Origin: Centropus unirufus
Taxonomy: Eukaryota > Chordata > Aves > Cuculiformes > Centropidae
Direction of reading: 5' to 3'
Assembly: GCA_013397695.1 (NCBI GenBank)
Contig: VYZI01000002.1
Location: 5,109,422 to 5,173,421, forward strand
DNA: 64,000 nt
The position numbers and the translations under genes are program-made. Positions 50,764 through 62,328 of this stretch are shown piece after piece. The notes beneath the pieces were generated by a model, which was not told the origin of the DNA, made no database searches, and saw only the letters and a list, made by a program, of their open reading frames with translations. Every line of letters starts with the position of its first letter. Position 1 is the first letter of the stretch.

Positions 50764-51703
50764 TCAAATGTCATGTGAATCTTTGTCCTACCTACACATG
50801 AGAAATTGTTGTACCAAAAATCCTTGAGAATGCTTCATAAAAATCCTTTATATCAGGAAAATAGTCTTTTGGGGAGCACACAGGGACAGATGTTTTAGGG
50901 GCACAAACTCCAAATCTCATTCGTATGTACAAAAATTTGCCAAACCAACTTTTCCGAGTACAGGCACTAGCATAGATCTGTATGCCTTAGCATTGATTTT
51001 ATCATAGTACAGAGACTCTCGGGTTCTTCTAAGGAATTATAAGGACACCAGCATACCCAGTAAGATATCTGTTTACAGACAGAATGTCTGATTTTTGTCT
51101 GGAAACGGCCAGTTAAAAAATGTTTTCCTGATCCATGCAATTATGGAAAACATAAAAAAACCCAGAAAAACAGCACCCCATGACTTAACATTACAAATTG
51201 CTATTAAGTAACAGTGAATGAATTTTGCTATGCTGAGTGCAAACTTCTATCAGCAAGCCAGAGGAAAAAATATTTATCAGATATTTGTATGATATACTCA
51301 TGACCTGCTTATGGATACCCAACTTGCTGGAAAAACAACATCACACAGCATTTATCAGACACACGATTTTCTGGTTTATTTCTTCAGGATGAGTCTTGAC
51401 TTGATGATTTTTTGGTAAAGATCTCCTTGGTGAAACAAGTCATGAAAATACTGAAATTCACCCTCTTTTGGGACTTCTAAGTGAGTGTTTCCAAATTCCT
51501 TACATTAACACACCAATAGAATTTGTTACAAATATTATTAGTTTGTGCCAGAACGTTTATAAGAAGATGCTGGCTGGCTACCAAACCACTAGCCCTCTAG
51601 GACTGGCTTAGGGACAATTCAGTATGTTATTTAATGTGAGAGAGTACATGGCCTGTGAAGGCCTGGAAGACTTATTTCACAATGTGGCTTGCTTTTTCAG
51701 CAA

Positions 51704-51727
51704 GATCCCACCCAGGATCCCACCCAG
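51704..51727. repeat. 12-bp tandem duplication
   Basis: GATCCCACCCAG occurs twice head to tail (51704-51715 and 51716-51727) with no change. Confidence 0.95.
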
Positions 51728-52394
51728 GCCAGCTATGCTGAGACCAGATTATCATCCGAGCCATTGACCCTCCTGTTTGGCTCAGATTGCCACGAATTGC
51801 GTTCACACTCACTCTTTTACAATAAAAGTAAATGACTTGCACAGGCTTCACCCTTTATGTAGGCTGGAGTGCTGATGCCCTGATCCCATTCAGCAAGTAA
51901 TTAGAAAGGGCACGTGCTGCATTTTAGTGGTAAAGCTTAAGCTTCTGGTAATGCTCGCTGGTAATTCATTTTAGGGAGCTGGATTTTTCTCCTTTTTATA
52001 AAAGGAAGATCAATACCATACTTTCCTCCCCCATGCTCTCTTTCATCCTAAAATACTTTGCAATTTTAACAGATATGTTTACAGTAATTTTTTTGGAGTC
52101 TATTCATTAGCCATGGGAATACAGAAGCACTGTGGTGTAATGTGCAGAGCACCACTGCTTTTTAATTGAACCTGGGAAGCACTGAATATCGCCTTTACCT
52201 GGAACTACATGGGTAATTAAAATAGCTGGAACATTGCATTAATTAAAATCCACTATCTCTTATAGGAGGACTGTTACTCAGTCCAAATTATCAGATAGCT
52301 CTTTTAAGATCATCCACGGAAAGCATTTTTTCTTTTTTAATAAAAAGACATAGGTATTTTTCCCATTAAAAAAAAGTAAAAAATGGTTCCGATA

Positions 52395-52438
52395 CTTACA
52401 AGGTGATTCTGGACTTGCTTACAAGGTAATTCTGGACT
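52395..52438. repeat. 23-bp-period tandem duplication
   Basis: CTTACAAGGTGATTCTGGACT (52395-52415) recurs at 52418-52438 with one change (GTGATT to GTAATT). Both copies contain AAGGTRAT, a donor-like site on the plus strand, but no exon is visible. Confidence 0.9.
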
Positions 52439-54887
52439 CAAAGAAGATGTTCGTGTATGCTTATTCTTCATGCAAGTTAACAATTGTACTTCTGTAAAAG
52501 TTTCCTTAAAATATTACTTCCCCCAAAGTCAGTCCAAATGCTGCTCTTTGATTTAAGATTGCAATAGACATAGTTTTAGGATAATCTTACAGCATAGAGC
52601 AAAAACAATATCAAAGACCTAATGAGCACATAGGAGACTATTACCATGTAAACTCCTTAAGGAGGCTGTACATTCTGCTCTTTTCCTCCTCCCTTTGAGG
52701 ACTGTATCCTTGGCTTCTTAGAAGTTTCATGGCACTTTCAGAAACTATCCTATTATTTTTTCTTTAATGTCTGCTACCCTTCTTACCAAGGACTTTCCTG
52801 ATTGATAACAACTGCAAGCCTAGTGAAGACTTTCTAGAAAACTCCTTCAGATTTGAGTCATAGGTCAGGGACTGAGCCTATCATGTACTTTCATCATGTA
52901 CTGAAATGAACAAAATGACTACCAAGACCTAAAGGTACCTGGCATTTAGAACGTCACAACCCTTGGCATCCAGAGGGGTGAATGCTCTTCTCCTCCAGCA
53001 ATCCTCATTCAAAGTAGGCACCTGCCTCTTTTCTATGTCCTGCTAAATCAAATTCACTGTTATTCTTCTAGTTTTGTTAGTACTGGAATAACAAAGCCTT
53101 TAAAATAGACATCCTCCAGAGATGTTCTCCATTCTGGCATCCATGGGAGGAGAGTGGTATTTACTTTGTGTCAGCAGGGACATGGGGGATAAGATAAGGT
53201 GGATGGGGGGAGGGTCAAAAGGTGATGACTCCTGGCATGACAATGTCTGTCTGATTGGAGTGGATTGATTTGATTAATCCTCTTCCTCATCCGTGGTCAG
53301 CTGAACTATTGCAAACAAATTAATGCATGCAACTGTCCCACAGCTACAGAAAAGGCTTCTTTTCCTCTTTGTGGGGTTGCCCAGACCTAGCAGCTCAATT
53401 GAGGTTAGTTTTAGCCCAAGCTGTGAGAAGCTGGGCTGTGAGTGAGGTAAGATCTGTGCAGCGTTAAAAGAGGCACAGAAACACGGGTAATCATGCCTGG
53501 GAGAATACTTTCAATTCCCTCCATATTTTTCTAAAGAGAACACTCAAAATGTCCACCCCAATTGACTTAGAACTACTTTGAACTTTGCCAGAACATTACT
53601 CTGAAGAGCTAACTGTTCATTCAAACCTGAGTTCTGTATGGATAATTAATGGTAAAACAACCTTATTCTGTAGACAATTTGTTAAGCTTTCCCCCCTAGC
53701 TGCATCTCGACTTAAAGTAATCTCCAATGTAAACATCTACAAAACAGGAACCTGACTGTGGCTGAGGAGTAAACATAGGACTTGACAACAAATCTTCACC
53801 AGTCACCAGGGTGGATCCTGCAAACACAGCCTAGGAAGTGTATGACCATGGAATGCACCCCCTTTCCTCATTGAAATCACATTTATGAAACCAAATAATC
53901 ACTGTTTCCTAGAGCAAGCTCACGGGTAAATCAATAAAGGACAGAAGCATCTAAAAACCACCAGGAGAACACTTTTAACAAAAAATATTACACTTCAGTG
54001 TGTTAATCCAGTTACTAAAGAGAGACATGAACTTTCATCATGAGCATAGAAATTAAACTTCGTGATTCTACTGGCTTCTTGAAAAACATGGACTGACTAG
54101 AGCTAGAAGGTTTATATCCCATTATTACTTTCCCCACACGCTCACCATTGCTTGTGCAATGGTCAGCCCTGACGCTCTGTCTCCAGCCTGAACATTTCTT
54201 CTTAGTGATTACTGAAATAATGGAAGCCTCGCCTGAAAATTACACTGACTACAAAAAGACAGACTGAGGTTTTATTTAAGTACACTTCTATGCAGATGAC
54301 TACCTCGAAGGAATACAAAGGAAAGATCCGCATTAGGAAAGCTTCTTATACTATTACTCTGAATAAAAGGATAGGTGTACTATCATGCAAAGAATTTTGG
54401 AACTTTGAACAAAGGAATTACTTCATTTAAAGCTTTATGATATTAGAGCTTGTATTTTTTTTTATTGCGTTCATGGTAGCAGAATTTTTATAGTCTTTTA
54501 AAAGAAAGAACTTTTCTTCAGAGGAACATCTGGCTCTGTCCTCAATTTCCTTCACCAGTAAAAATTATGTTTGCCAAGCACCTATGTAAAAAGGGAGCTA
54601 ATAGTAATAGAGCTGAATAAAAGGGATTATCAACATGTAGTAGGCTTTCTAAAAATAAGCTTCTCCTACTGCAACATCTGATCTGAGAACTACTGTAGGA
54701 TAAAGCTCTATGGAAAAGCTATGCTGAGCGACTGAAGAAAACGCACCAACATAAAACACAACTATAGTCCGAAGGAGTTGGCTAAAAATGACACAAACTT
54801 ATTCACACTTTGATATCTAGTCATTTGGTTCACTCCCTCTGTTCTATTTCAGCCAAGTTTTCTGTACTACCTTTATCCACCATTACA

Positions 54888-54913
54888 GTGTTGGCCTTCT
54901 TTGAGGCCAACAC
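54888..54913. repeat. Perfect 10-bp GC-containing hairpin
   Basis: GTGTTGGCCT at 54888-54897 and its exact reverse complement AGGCCAACAC at 54904-54913 enclose a six-base loop TCTTTG. It is the most GC-rich hairpin in the window and would be stable as RNA from either strand. A run of T follows (ACACTTTTCTT), giving a superficial resemblance to an RNA polymerase III or intrinsic terminator layout. In a vertebrate nuclear context this is likely to be coincidence. Confidence 0.85.
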
Positions 54914-56224
54914 TTTTCTTCTACTACTTTTCTTTTATCATTTAGGGAACAAGTAATTCTGAACTGTATTACAGTAGCTTCCGATTTGAATTTTGTTATC
55001 TGGCTGTCTTTGCTTTTAGTCTGCTGTCATTTCTTTTCCTGGGGTTATATTTTGCCACTTGGGAAGTTATGAGAAGATAAAACACCATGCGATTAAAAAT
55101 TCTTAACTGTCCAAAGCATGTGTGTTTGCATTTGTAGAGGCTCCATATTTATTCTCTGTCTCCCTGGAAAAGCTCCTTACTTTTATTCTTTCTAGCTCGT
55201 CTCTGGCACTTCATTTGTAACATACGACCGGCTTCCAAAGACAGATGCAACACAAAAAGAAAAAAGGAGAGAGAAAATGCTGAGATCATCACCATAAATT
55301 ATTGATGTTTCTTCTACTTAACTTACTCATCAGGATTCATTGTTAATGAGGTGTGGTTTTTAGCTTTAAATTTGCCATGTAGCACTGCAGGCATTCAATT
55401 TGAAACACTGCATTAAAGAGGATTTCTTCCAATATGTGTCTCCACATCTTTCTGGTTCCATTATCTGCAGTAGGTCTCTGCAACAGTGACTTGGCAGGCA
55501 CTGATGGTATTTATCCACAGCACAGAAGCAATAGGAAACAAAAAGACAAGAGGAAGATTTTTATCGTGTATCTGATAAAATACAGAAACAGATGCTGTGT
55601 GATTGCTCTGGAATCAGCTGATTTATTTAAAGGGTTAATTGACTTATTGTATTCCTATGGGGTAAACTGGAATTCAGTGTCTGGAAGCACCAGGAAAACT
55701 GCCAACACATATTACTGAATTTCAATCTTCCAGTATGCAACTACATTAAATTAGGGTCAGATGCTGCTGTAGTAGTCATTCCTGATGCTCGATTCCCACT
55801 GCCTTTAACAGAAACAGAAGCCAGCTCATAGACTGGGGTCAATACTGAGATATTCTCACTTAAACAGCCAAAATGAAAACAAGGAGGGAAGTGGGAGTGA
55901 ACTGGTTTGTTTATCCTAGAAGAAGTTTCCACCAAAGCATTCTGAAAAATTAAAATGAAATGAAAAATTAATTCACTTCATGGTTTTTCCAGAGGGCTGC
56001 AACAGTGTCCTGACCATCTGAACTGAAACCAGTGGGAGCTTTATCAATGACCACAGGAGAATCAGGCATAAACCACTTTGGCAACTGTTTGAAAATTCCA
56101 CTTGGCCCATTGTTCCATGAGGATTCCCAGGACAGGATATCACTTGCAAGACTCCACATGACACCTACACACCTTCTGATATAGGTATCGGCCTCAGCCA
56201 TCTGTGCAAGAAGAACAGCCCAAG

Positions 56225-56375
56225 GCTGAGAAGCTGAGGTTCAAAATGCTGTTCTATTGTTAACTTCCCATGGGACTTTGGAAAAACTGCATTGCCTGAC
56301 TGTGCTGCAGCTCTTTATCTGTAAATGAATACTAGCAGTTCACTGCCTTAAAGATCTATTGCTGGGATAAATACA
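56225..56375 (+). repeat. MIR/L2-like ancient repeat relic (probable)
   Basis: The order of short matches is that of the MIR/L2 core-to-tail consensus: GGGACTTTGGAAAAACTGCA (for the usual ACCTTGGGCAAG block), TGACTGTGCTGCAG, then CTTTATCTGTAAATGAATACT (for TCATCTGTAAAATGGGGATAAT), CACTGCCTTAAAG, GGGATAAATACATTAT. Divergence is large, as expected for an element that spread before the origin of birds. Recognition is from recalled consensus and is uncertain. Confidence 0.5.
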
Positions 56376-59300
56376 TTATAGCTTATACAATGGGTACAAG
56401 ATCAAATGAGTAGCTAAGACAGGCAGACATGAACATCCTGGGGGTTTTTTCATCCTAAATCAAGCAAACTAGCAATTAAAGTAGCCTTTTTTTCTGCTGC
56501 AGAGTAAAAAAGGAGCAGAGCAAAAAACAACAAAAACCAAAAAACCCCTAAAAACCGCACTTAAAGAGCTCCTCGTGAAAATATAAAATATATTTTAATT
56601 ATGAAGGGGAACTAATTTTGGATTGACTGAGGAAAATCTCATGGGGCATCTAGCCAACCCGCTTTCCAAACAGACCTGTAACATTCCACATCTCAGCATC
56701 TTTGCTGAATACTGAGCTTATTATCTTTTGACTCCTTCATTATCTGTCACTGTCATAAAAAGCAGCATATACTCCTAAGAAAACTAAACACTGAAGAAAA
56801 ATGTATTAGGTTATCTAATCACCCTTCTCCTCCCCTTTCCAGGGTTTCTCCCTACTGTATCATCTTTGCCCTTCAGCCACACGTAAAATCTTGTCAGCTT
56901 TTCCTCCCCTCTTTCCATTTTTGCCTTTCCATTTCCTGCCACTTCACCCCTTAAATCTAAAATACGTACCAATGTCTGAATGCAGCAGTGCAGGTGAGTA
57001 GTGACATGATGCCGTTCAAGCAGTGCACGGTCACAGTTAGTGAAAGGGCTCCGTGCTCTTAGTCTCCTTGGCCAACTGATTAACACTCACAGACAGGCTA
57101 ACTCAAAACCCATGGGTGGCTGCTTGATGCTCTGCTTCAATACCAAGACCAGCACTCAGGCTCAGGATTTGCTTCACCTTGCTTAGAGCAGTGGGATCTT
57201 GCAGCTACCATGCTGGAAAGGCTTTGGAAGGCGAGTTGTACCTGTGCTTTTGCCACTGGCCTGCAAAACGCCTTTGAGGAAATCTCTTCAACCCAGCATT
57301 CCTCCTGCAAATGGAGGAGGTGCCCTTCACCTCCAGTGTCGGTATGAAGTACGAGCTGCTGGTAGCAATGGTGACACCCAGAGCACAACACAATCCACTC
57401 CACTTCTGATAACTTCTACATATCTGGAAAATGCCATTGTCAACTTCGATTTTCTCTTATTTTCTTCACTACCAATATTGGCATTGTTTTTTTTTCAGTT
57501 CAGGAGTCTCACTGTACTCCAAACTATCTCAAACTCTACTGCTGCCTTCACCTGCATCCCCACCTCCTGCTGCTTCACCAGCTGCTCCATGAATAGCACT
57601 GCTCCAACAGCCACCAGAAAAATGGGCTGAAAGTTTGCTTATTTTCTATTGTGTAATGCAGCTGAAAGCTCACTACTTCCATTGGCATGGTCCCCCAGCA
57701 TTCTCCTCCTTGCAACCACATCCCTTCACCATATTGCACTGTCCTCATGGAATTCTCCCCACTGCTTGGATAATGTATAGTGTCCTGCGCTGACAGTTTA
57801 TGGTACTTTCTAAGGAAAAATTATTTTAGAAATGTAAATCGCAAGATTCCTTGAACAGCAGGCTGGGAGAGTTTAAAATAGTTTTCATTAACAATCTTTT
57901 CAAATATAGGTTAAAAACTCCAGCAGCTGCAGCTGGAATAGCAAAAAAAAAAAAGAAAGTTAACCAGCAAAAGGAAAAATGAAAGAAATCAAACCATCAG
58001 CATACTTTCTAACTGAAATAGTAATGTAAAAATACTGCTGTGGGGACTATGTGGATCTTCCTTTACTACAAAAGATGACTGGATTTAAGAACGAAAGACA
58101 AACACTTGAAAAATAAAAGAAAATCAACTAAATAAATAATAAAAAAAAGAGAAACTAGGAGCAAAAAATGCACCAAGTAGAACTTCAGAAAATTGCATCA
58201 TATAACCTCCAGAAGTTAAGATAAACTCACAACTTCATTTGTGAGGTAGATGCTGATACCTGCCAGCTGAGGATCCGGCCTAGAACATCTCATCTTTCTG
58301 ATAAAATTATAGTCAGACTTGAAAAAGACAGATTAGCAGTCCTCCTCAATAACACATGAAATGCTTCACAAGGCGGCATAAGAACCCCATCTAAGGAACA
58401 TGAGATGTAGAAAGTCCAGAATTGTGAGTGGGAACCTGTACTTTTCTTCCCTTCCAACAGACGGCTGCAGATGTACCTTATTGTCCAAAATCCAAAGCAG
58501 CACATTTTGCCCAGCCCCTACAGAGCAAACCTGCTGCCTGTGGCTGGCTCGGGGGGGGGATCAGATCCAAAGAACTCCTGAAAATAAGCCTTGGGCTTTC
58601 ACACCAATGGGATGTAAGTTGAAAAATACATAGGATATTTGAGGATAGTTTTTGTAGATGTCCTAGGCTTGGTTTAAACATATATTTCTGATAATATACT
58701 AATTGTGTATTTATTAAATATTAAAGCATTGTTTATTTAGGGCACGGTCATGCAATGATGGAGAAGGTTAAAGAAATTTACTCTATGGATGGGATGGCTT
58801 GGAATTTCTCACTTCAAGGTGTCCTCCCTTCCTGCTTTCAATTTTTCTTTTTTTTTTTTAAGTACTATCCTGTTCAAAGCAGAGCAACAACACAAGTAAC
58901 ACAACTTCGATCATGTATAGCCAATCTTAAATTCCTCTACTTTTAAATATTTTTTAATAGTTTGTGGTTCTACTCCAGACTTGTCATCCAGTCTGCCAAG
59001 ATCTGCTGATCCTCTCTGGAGTGTATTTTAATTTATTAATGTGAAAAAATCTTGTAGATTCACACTTAGTCATTATTAATTTTCCTTCTGCTCCAGTGAC
59101 TTCTATCCAGGACATCTCATTTGAAGAATTATGGGATGTTTTTTTTTCATCTTCTGATAAACCGTTGTCTTTGCCATGCAAGGAGGGCATTCAAAACAGC
59201 CAGTTAGGAGGGCAGAGTTGGTCCTTGGGGTGGTATTCATAGAACTGGCAAGCTCAAGCACAGTTCCCTGCAAAGTGAACATACACCAAAAAAGTAGGTT

Positions 59301-61007
59301 GAGCTGTACAATATTGGTCGGTTATATAAAATGTACAAATATTGATATAGCAGGTCAAGCAATATGAAGGGGAACCGTGATCAGAAATTGCAGAAAACTG
59401 TTGTAGAATTGAAATCCTGCTTGAGTATTGAATATGCTGCAGTTATACCCTCCTGCTTTCATCCTCATTCAGTTATCCCTGGCTGTCAAACCAAAAAAAA
59501 ATGGCACTTCTCTTGTGTAATCACATTTATATTAACTTTAACACTTTTTTATTGTTTTCAAATTGTCTTTCATATATATATATATCTTAGACATTAGCTA
59601 TTAAACATCCTGACAACACAGCAACAGATCAAACTGTGACTGCTTATATCAGGGTCATTTTCAGTCGCTCAACCCCCTTTTACAATTTCCTACTTGGTTT
59701 TGCTTTCTGAGGCTTCCTGCCTCTAAAGCATTCAACCCTAACACCGCTCCCAAGTAAACTAAACCTAAGGAGATAATGCAGCTACTATGCCATTCTTGCA
59801 GTCTTGCAATTATGGCTGACACTGCTTCCAAAATGGAAAGTATGTTTGGAAATTTTTTAGAAAATAGAAATATCTGTCAAAATACGTTTCCCATTCCTTT
59901 TTATTTTCATGAGAAATATGCATAGAAAGATTGCTCAGGTCTCAAAATGGCAAACCTTGGTTAAAAATATGCTGTATTCACATTGCCTGAGTTGACAGGG
60001 GAGGAAAGAAGAAAAAAAGTAAAGCAAAAATGAAAAATAAATTACTAGCCATTAACGCTTCTATTTTGAAAAACAGAGTACCAAAAAAATAACATTTTTA
60101 TTTCTCAAAAAGACAATTTCCAAAGTGAAAAATTTCAAAATAAACCAAAACAGTTTTTGCCCTTTGCTCACTCTAATCTTCTACTATACCATGCACATCT
60201 TAAATTGTAATAGGCCTGCAGCAGAGATTTGCTTTGTCCTGGTTGTCCTACAGACACAATGCTGAATATAAAAACATACAGCAATAACAGTTTGGTGGCC
60301 ACGCATTGTGAAATGTCAACCCTTTGACGAAGACAGAGGGGACCAGAAATGAAAGATCATCATGGAAATCAGAGCTCTGAATCTAGGAAAACTGAAGGGC
60401 CAATGTAGCTTAAAGTCATCACACAATACATTTTCAGTAGGATGTTTTTTCAGATTTATTTGCAAACCAGAGGCATTCACATAGTTTTGCATCATTAAAT
60501 CAGACCTTTCAAAGCCAAAATAACTCATAAAGGACTTAAAGGCCACAATTTTGTTGGACATATTCTCAGCAAGGAAAGCAAAGGTCAAAGGCATGCAGTT
60601 TACTTTGCTGTTCTTGTTGGTTTTTTTGATGACAGAACTGAAAAGACCTGTTGAATTTCATGATTGAATGAATACATAAGTCAATGTAATACTATATTCC
60701 AATAAAATACCATACGCCACTGAAAACAAAGTGCCAATGTCAAGCTCATCCCTGGCTGGCTTCCCCCCTTTGCTTCCTAAGAGAAGCCATTACCTAGTGT
60801 TTGTTTACAAAACTGGGGGAAAAAAAACTTGGAAAAATAAATGCTCTATGATCATATTTCAGGCATGAAATAGTGTCCCACTGTGTCATTTTGGATTTGC
60901 CATTTAAAGGCTTACAGTGTGTTTGCTCGAACAGTCCATTTTTTTAAGAAGAGGAATTTAGTTCTTTGGAATCTGACAGTCTCAGAAGGGATGCTCAGAT
61001 GTTTCTA
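56376..61007. other. Non-coding stretch, no gene recognised
   Basis: Contains the GC-richer patch 57120-57630 with a 143-codon plus-strand frame and overlapping minus-strand frames, unrecognised. Two abutting E-box motifs (CAGCTG) occur at 57924-57935. A G-run lies near 58549-58558. A TA microsatellite is listed separately. Several A-rich runs at 57943-57955 and 58140-58150 have no retroposon beside them. Confidence 0.5.
59572..59585. repeat. Short AT dinucleotide repeat
   Basis: Seven AT units in a row after CTTTC. Short and simple. Confidence 0.9.
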
Positions 61008-61075
61008 TTAATTAGTTAATATTTGTGCAATGCTTAAGGTATCAAGCACTATATAAATGTTAAGCTATGGAATTT
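61008..61075 (+). repeat. Ancient LINE/SINE 3' tail relic (possible)
   Basis: GTTAATATTTGTGCAATGCT followed by ATCAAGCACTATATAAATGT matches in order the tail shared by some old amniote L2-related elements and SINEs (TGTAAAGCGCTTTGAG ... GCGCTATATAAATGC). Only about 60 bases can be followed, so the family is uncertain. Confidence 0.4.
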
Positions 61076-62011
61076 GGTCCTACAGTGAAGTGGCAATTAT
61101 AAACAATGAAAAATTAATATTTTTATATTTGCTAGGAATTTACATGAGCATGACATATTTGATAGCTTAGTAGAGAGCTACTAATCTATCCAAAGCCAGA
61201 AGAACTTTAGGGATATGGCCAACAGACTATTTAAAAAAAAAGAAAAGCAAAAGTCCTATTTTGCCCCATATTTACATGTTAACCTCCAAGTCTCAGATTA
61301 AAGGCAATTTAAGAGCAGAACTTTCCCATGTGGCTTTCCGATGCACTTGCCTTCCACTATACCTCTTACACATGAAAAATAAAAATTTGCCCCTTGAAAC
61401 CACATGAAGTGTGTAGGATAGAAAAAATATTGCGTAGATTAGGGTTTAGCGTAAACCCTACAGCCTTGAAAGTTCTCAGCTCACCTGTTGACATTACAAA
61501 AGATAAAAGTACCAGACACTTTACAGAAAATTCTGAGTGTCCTGTTTCCTCTTACTGGCTTTTTCTTCCATATATGAATGTCAGACTGCTAATGAAAAGA
61601 CTTTTAATAAATCAACACTCTCACAACAGTGTCTCTAATGAGCTACTGGTAGCTGGGAATGAAGACTAAAAATACTATGGCCCCCTTTAGTGCTGTTATC
61701 TTATCAATATGCTGTAGCTAGAATTGTTAGGCTGAAAAATGCATTTACTTAAGAAAATAGCGTCATGGCACAGAACTACAGTAACGACAATACTTCTGTT
61801 GCCAGAACACACTTGGAGTTGGTGAGTAGCTTGTTTAACTTGAACACTTAATTAAGTGGATCTTTCCAATAAATACATTGTAGGACATTAATTTTTACTG
61901 ATGGCTAAATATCTGCTAAGTGGCTACTCTGTCTCTCAGGCAACTGGGCTGGATTTTAATAACTTACAGGACAAAAGAGCAACAGGCACATAGGGTCTGG
62001 CAAGTATGTCA
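61076..62011. other. Non-coding stretch with a near-palindrome
   Basis: AT-rich, with a 91-codon plus-strand frame (61394-61669) of no recognised family that overlaps the hairpin at 61440-61460. Nothing else was identified. Confidence 0.55.
61440..61460. repeat. Perfect 9-bp near-palindrome TAGGGTTTA/TAAACCCTA
   Basis: TAGGGTTTA (61440-61448) and its exact reverse complement (61452-61460) are separated by GCG. The arm contains a single vertebrate telomere-type TTAGGG when extended by one base to the left, but there is only one unit. The arm resembles the GGTTTA/TAAACC stem at 62240-62255. Confidence 0.9.
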
Positions 62012-62065
62012 GCATTTTCATTATAAACCCCATTTTAGTGATGGGGAAGGTAATCTAATTTGAAC
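62012..62065 (-). repeat. MIR/L2-like core relic (possible)
   Basis: TTATAAACCCCATTTTAGTG followed by ATGGGGAAGGTAATCTAATT matches the antisense of the MIR/L2 core (TTATCCCCATTTTACAGATGGGGAAACTGAG). The match is short. Confidence 0.4.
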
Positions 62066-62216
62066 ATTAAAATATGTTGGGGATAGCTTTTATCCAGGAG
62101 TGAATTTCTGTATTTCTAATAAGTGCCATTTGCATCCATTTGGAAGAATCTTAAACGTACTGAGTTTGACGGGGGAGGTAAAAACGATCAAACAAAGAAT
62201 TAAAAGAATAAGAAAG

Positions 62217-62328
62217 CCCTAAACTAGGGTAGGCTTCAGGGTTTAAATATAAACCTTTAAAAACCTTAATGTTTGACTTAGTACTACTAACTATGTAGTT
62301 ATGCAAGTAACTACATAGATCATTAAGG
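62217..62328. repeat. Cluster of three inverted repeats
   Basis: Within 112 bases there are three hairpins. First, CCCTA / TAGGG at 62217-62229. Second, GGTTTA / TAAACC at 62240-62255 with an AATA loop, extendable by a wobble pair. Third, a two-tier stem: CCTTAATG (62264-62271) pairs with CATTAAGG (62321-62328), and inside it CTATGTAGTTA (62291-62301) pairs perfectly with TAACTACATAG (62308-62318) around the loop TGCAAG. The left side of the two-tier stem carries a 19-base bulge and the right side only two bases. No coding frame explains it; the 75-codon minus frame 62151-62378 overlaps but is unrecognised. Confidence 0.85.

Larger units (their letters stand above)
50764..56224. other. Non-coding stretch, no gene recognised
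   Basis: Open frames are short (longest 94 codons at 55434-55718). Small tandem duplications are at 51704-51727 and 52395-52438, and a hairpin at 54888-54913. Stretches at about 51890-52270, 53240-53350 and 55270-55425 contain TAATTA/ATTAAT motifs typical of conserved non-coding elements, by eye only. The interval 50764-55433 is otherwise without any open frame above 60 codons. Confidence 0.5.

Noticed and set aside
57199..57630. 143-codon plus-strand frame in a GC-richer patch
   Set aside because: Overlapping minus-strand frames are similarly open, as GC-richer DNA gives; no recognised domain.
61438..61450. Interstitial telomere sequence
   Set aside because: Only one TTAGGG unit is present, inside a hairpin.
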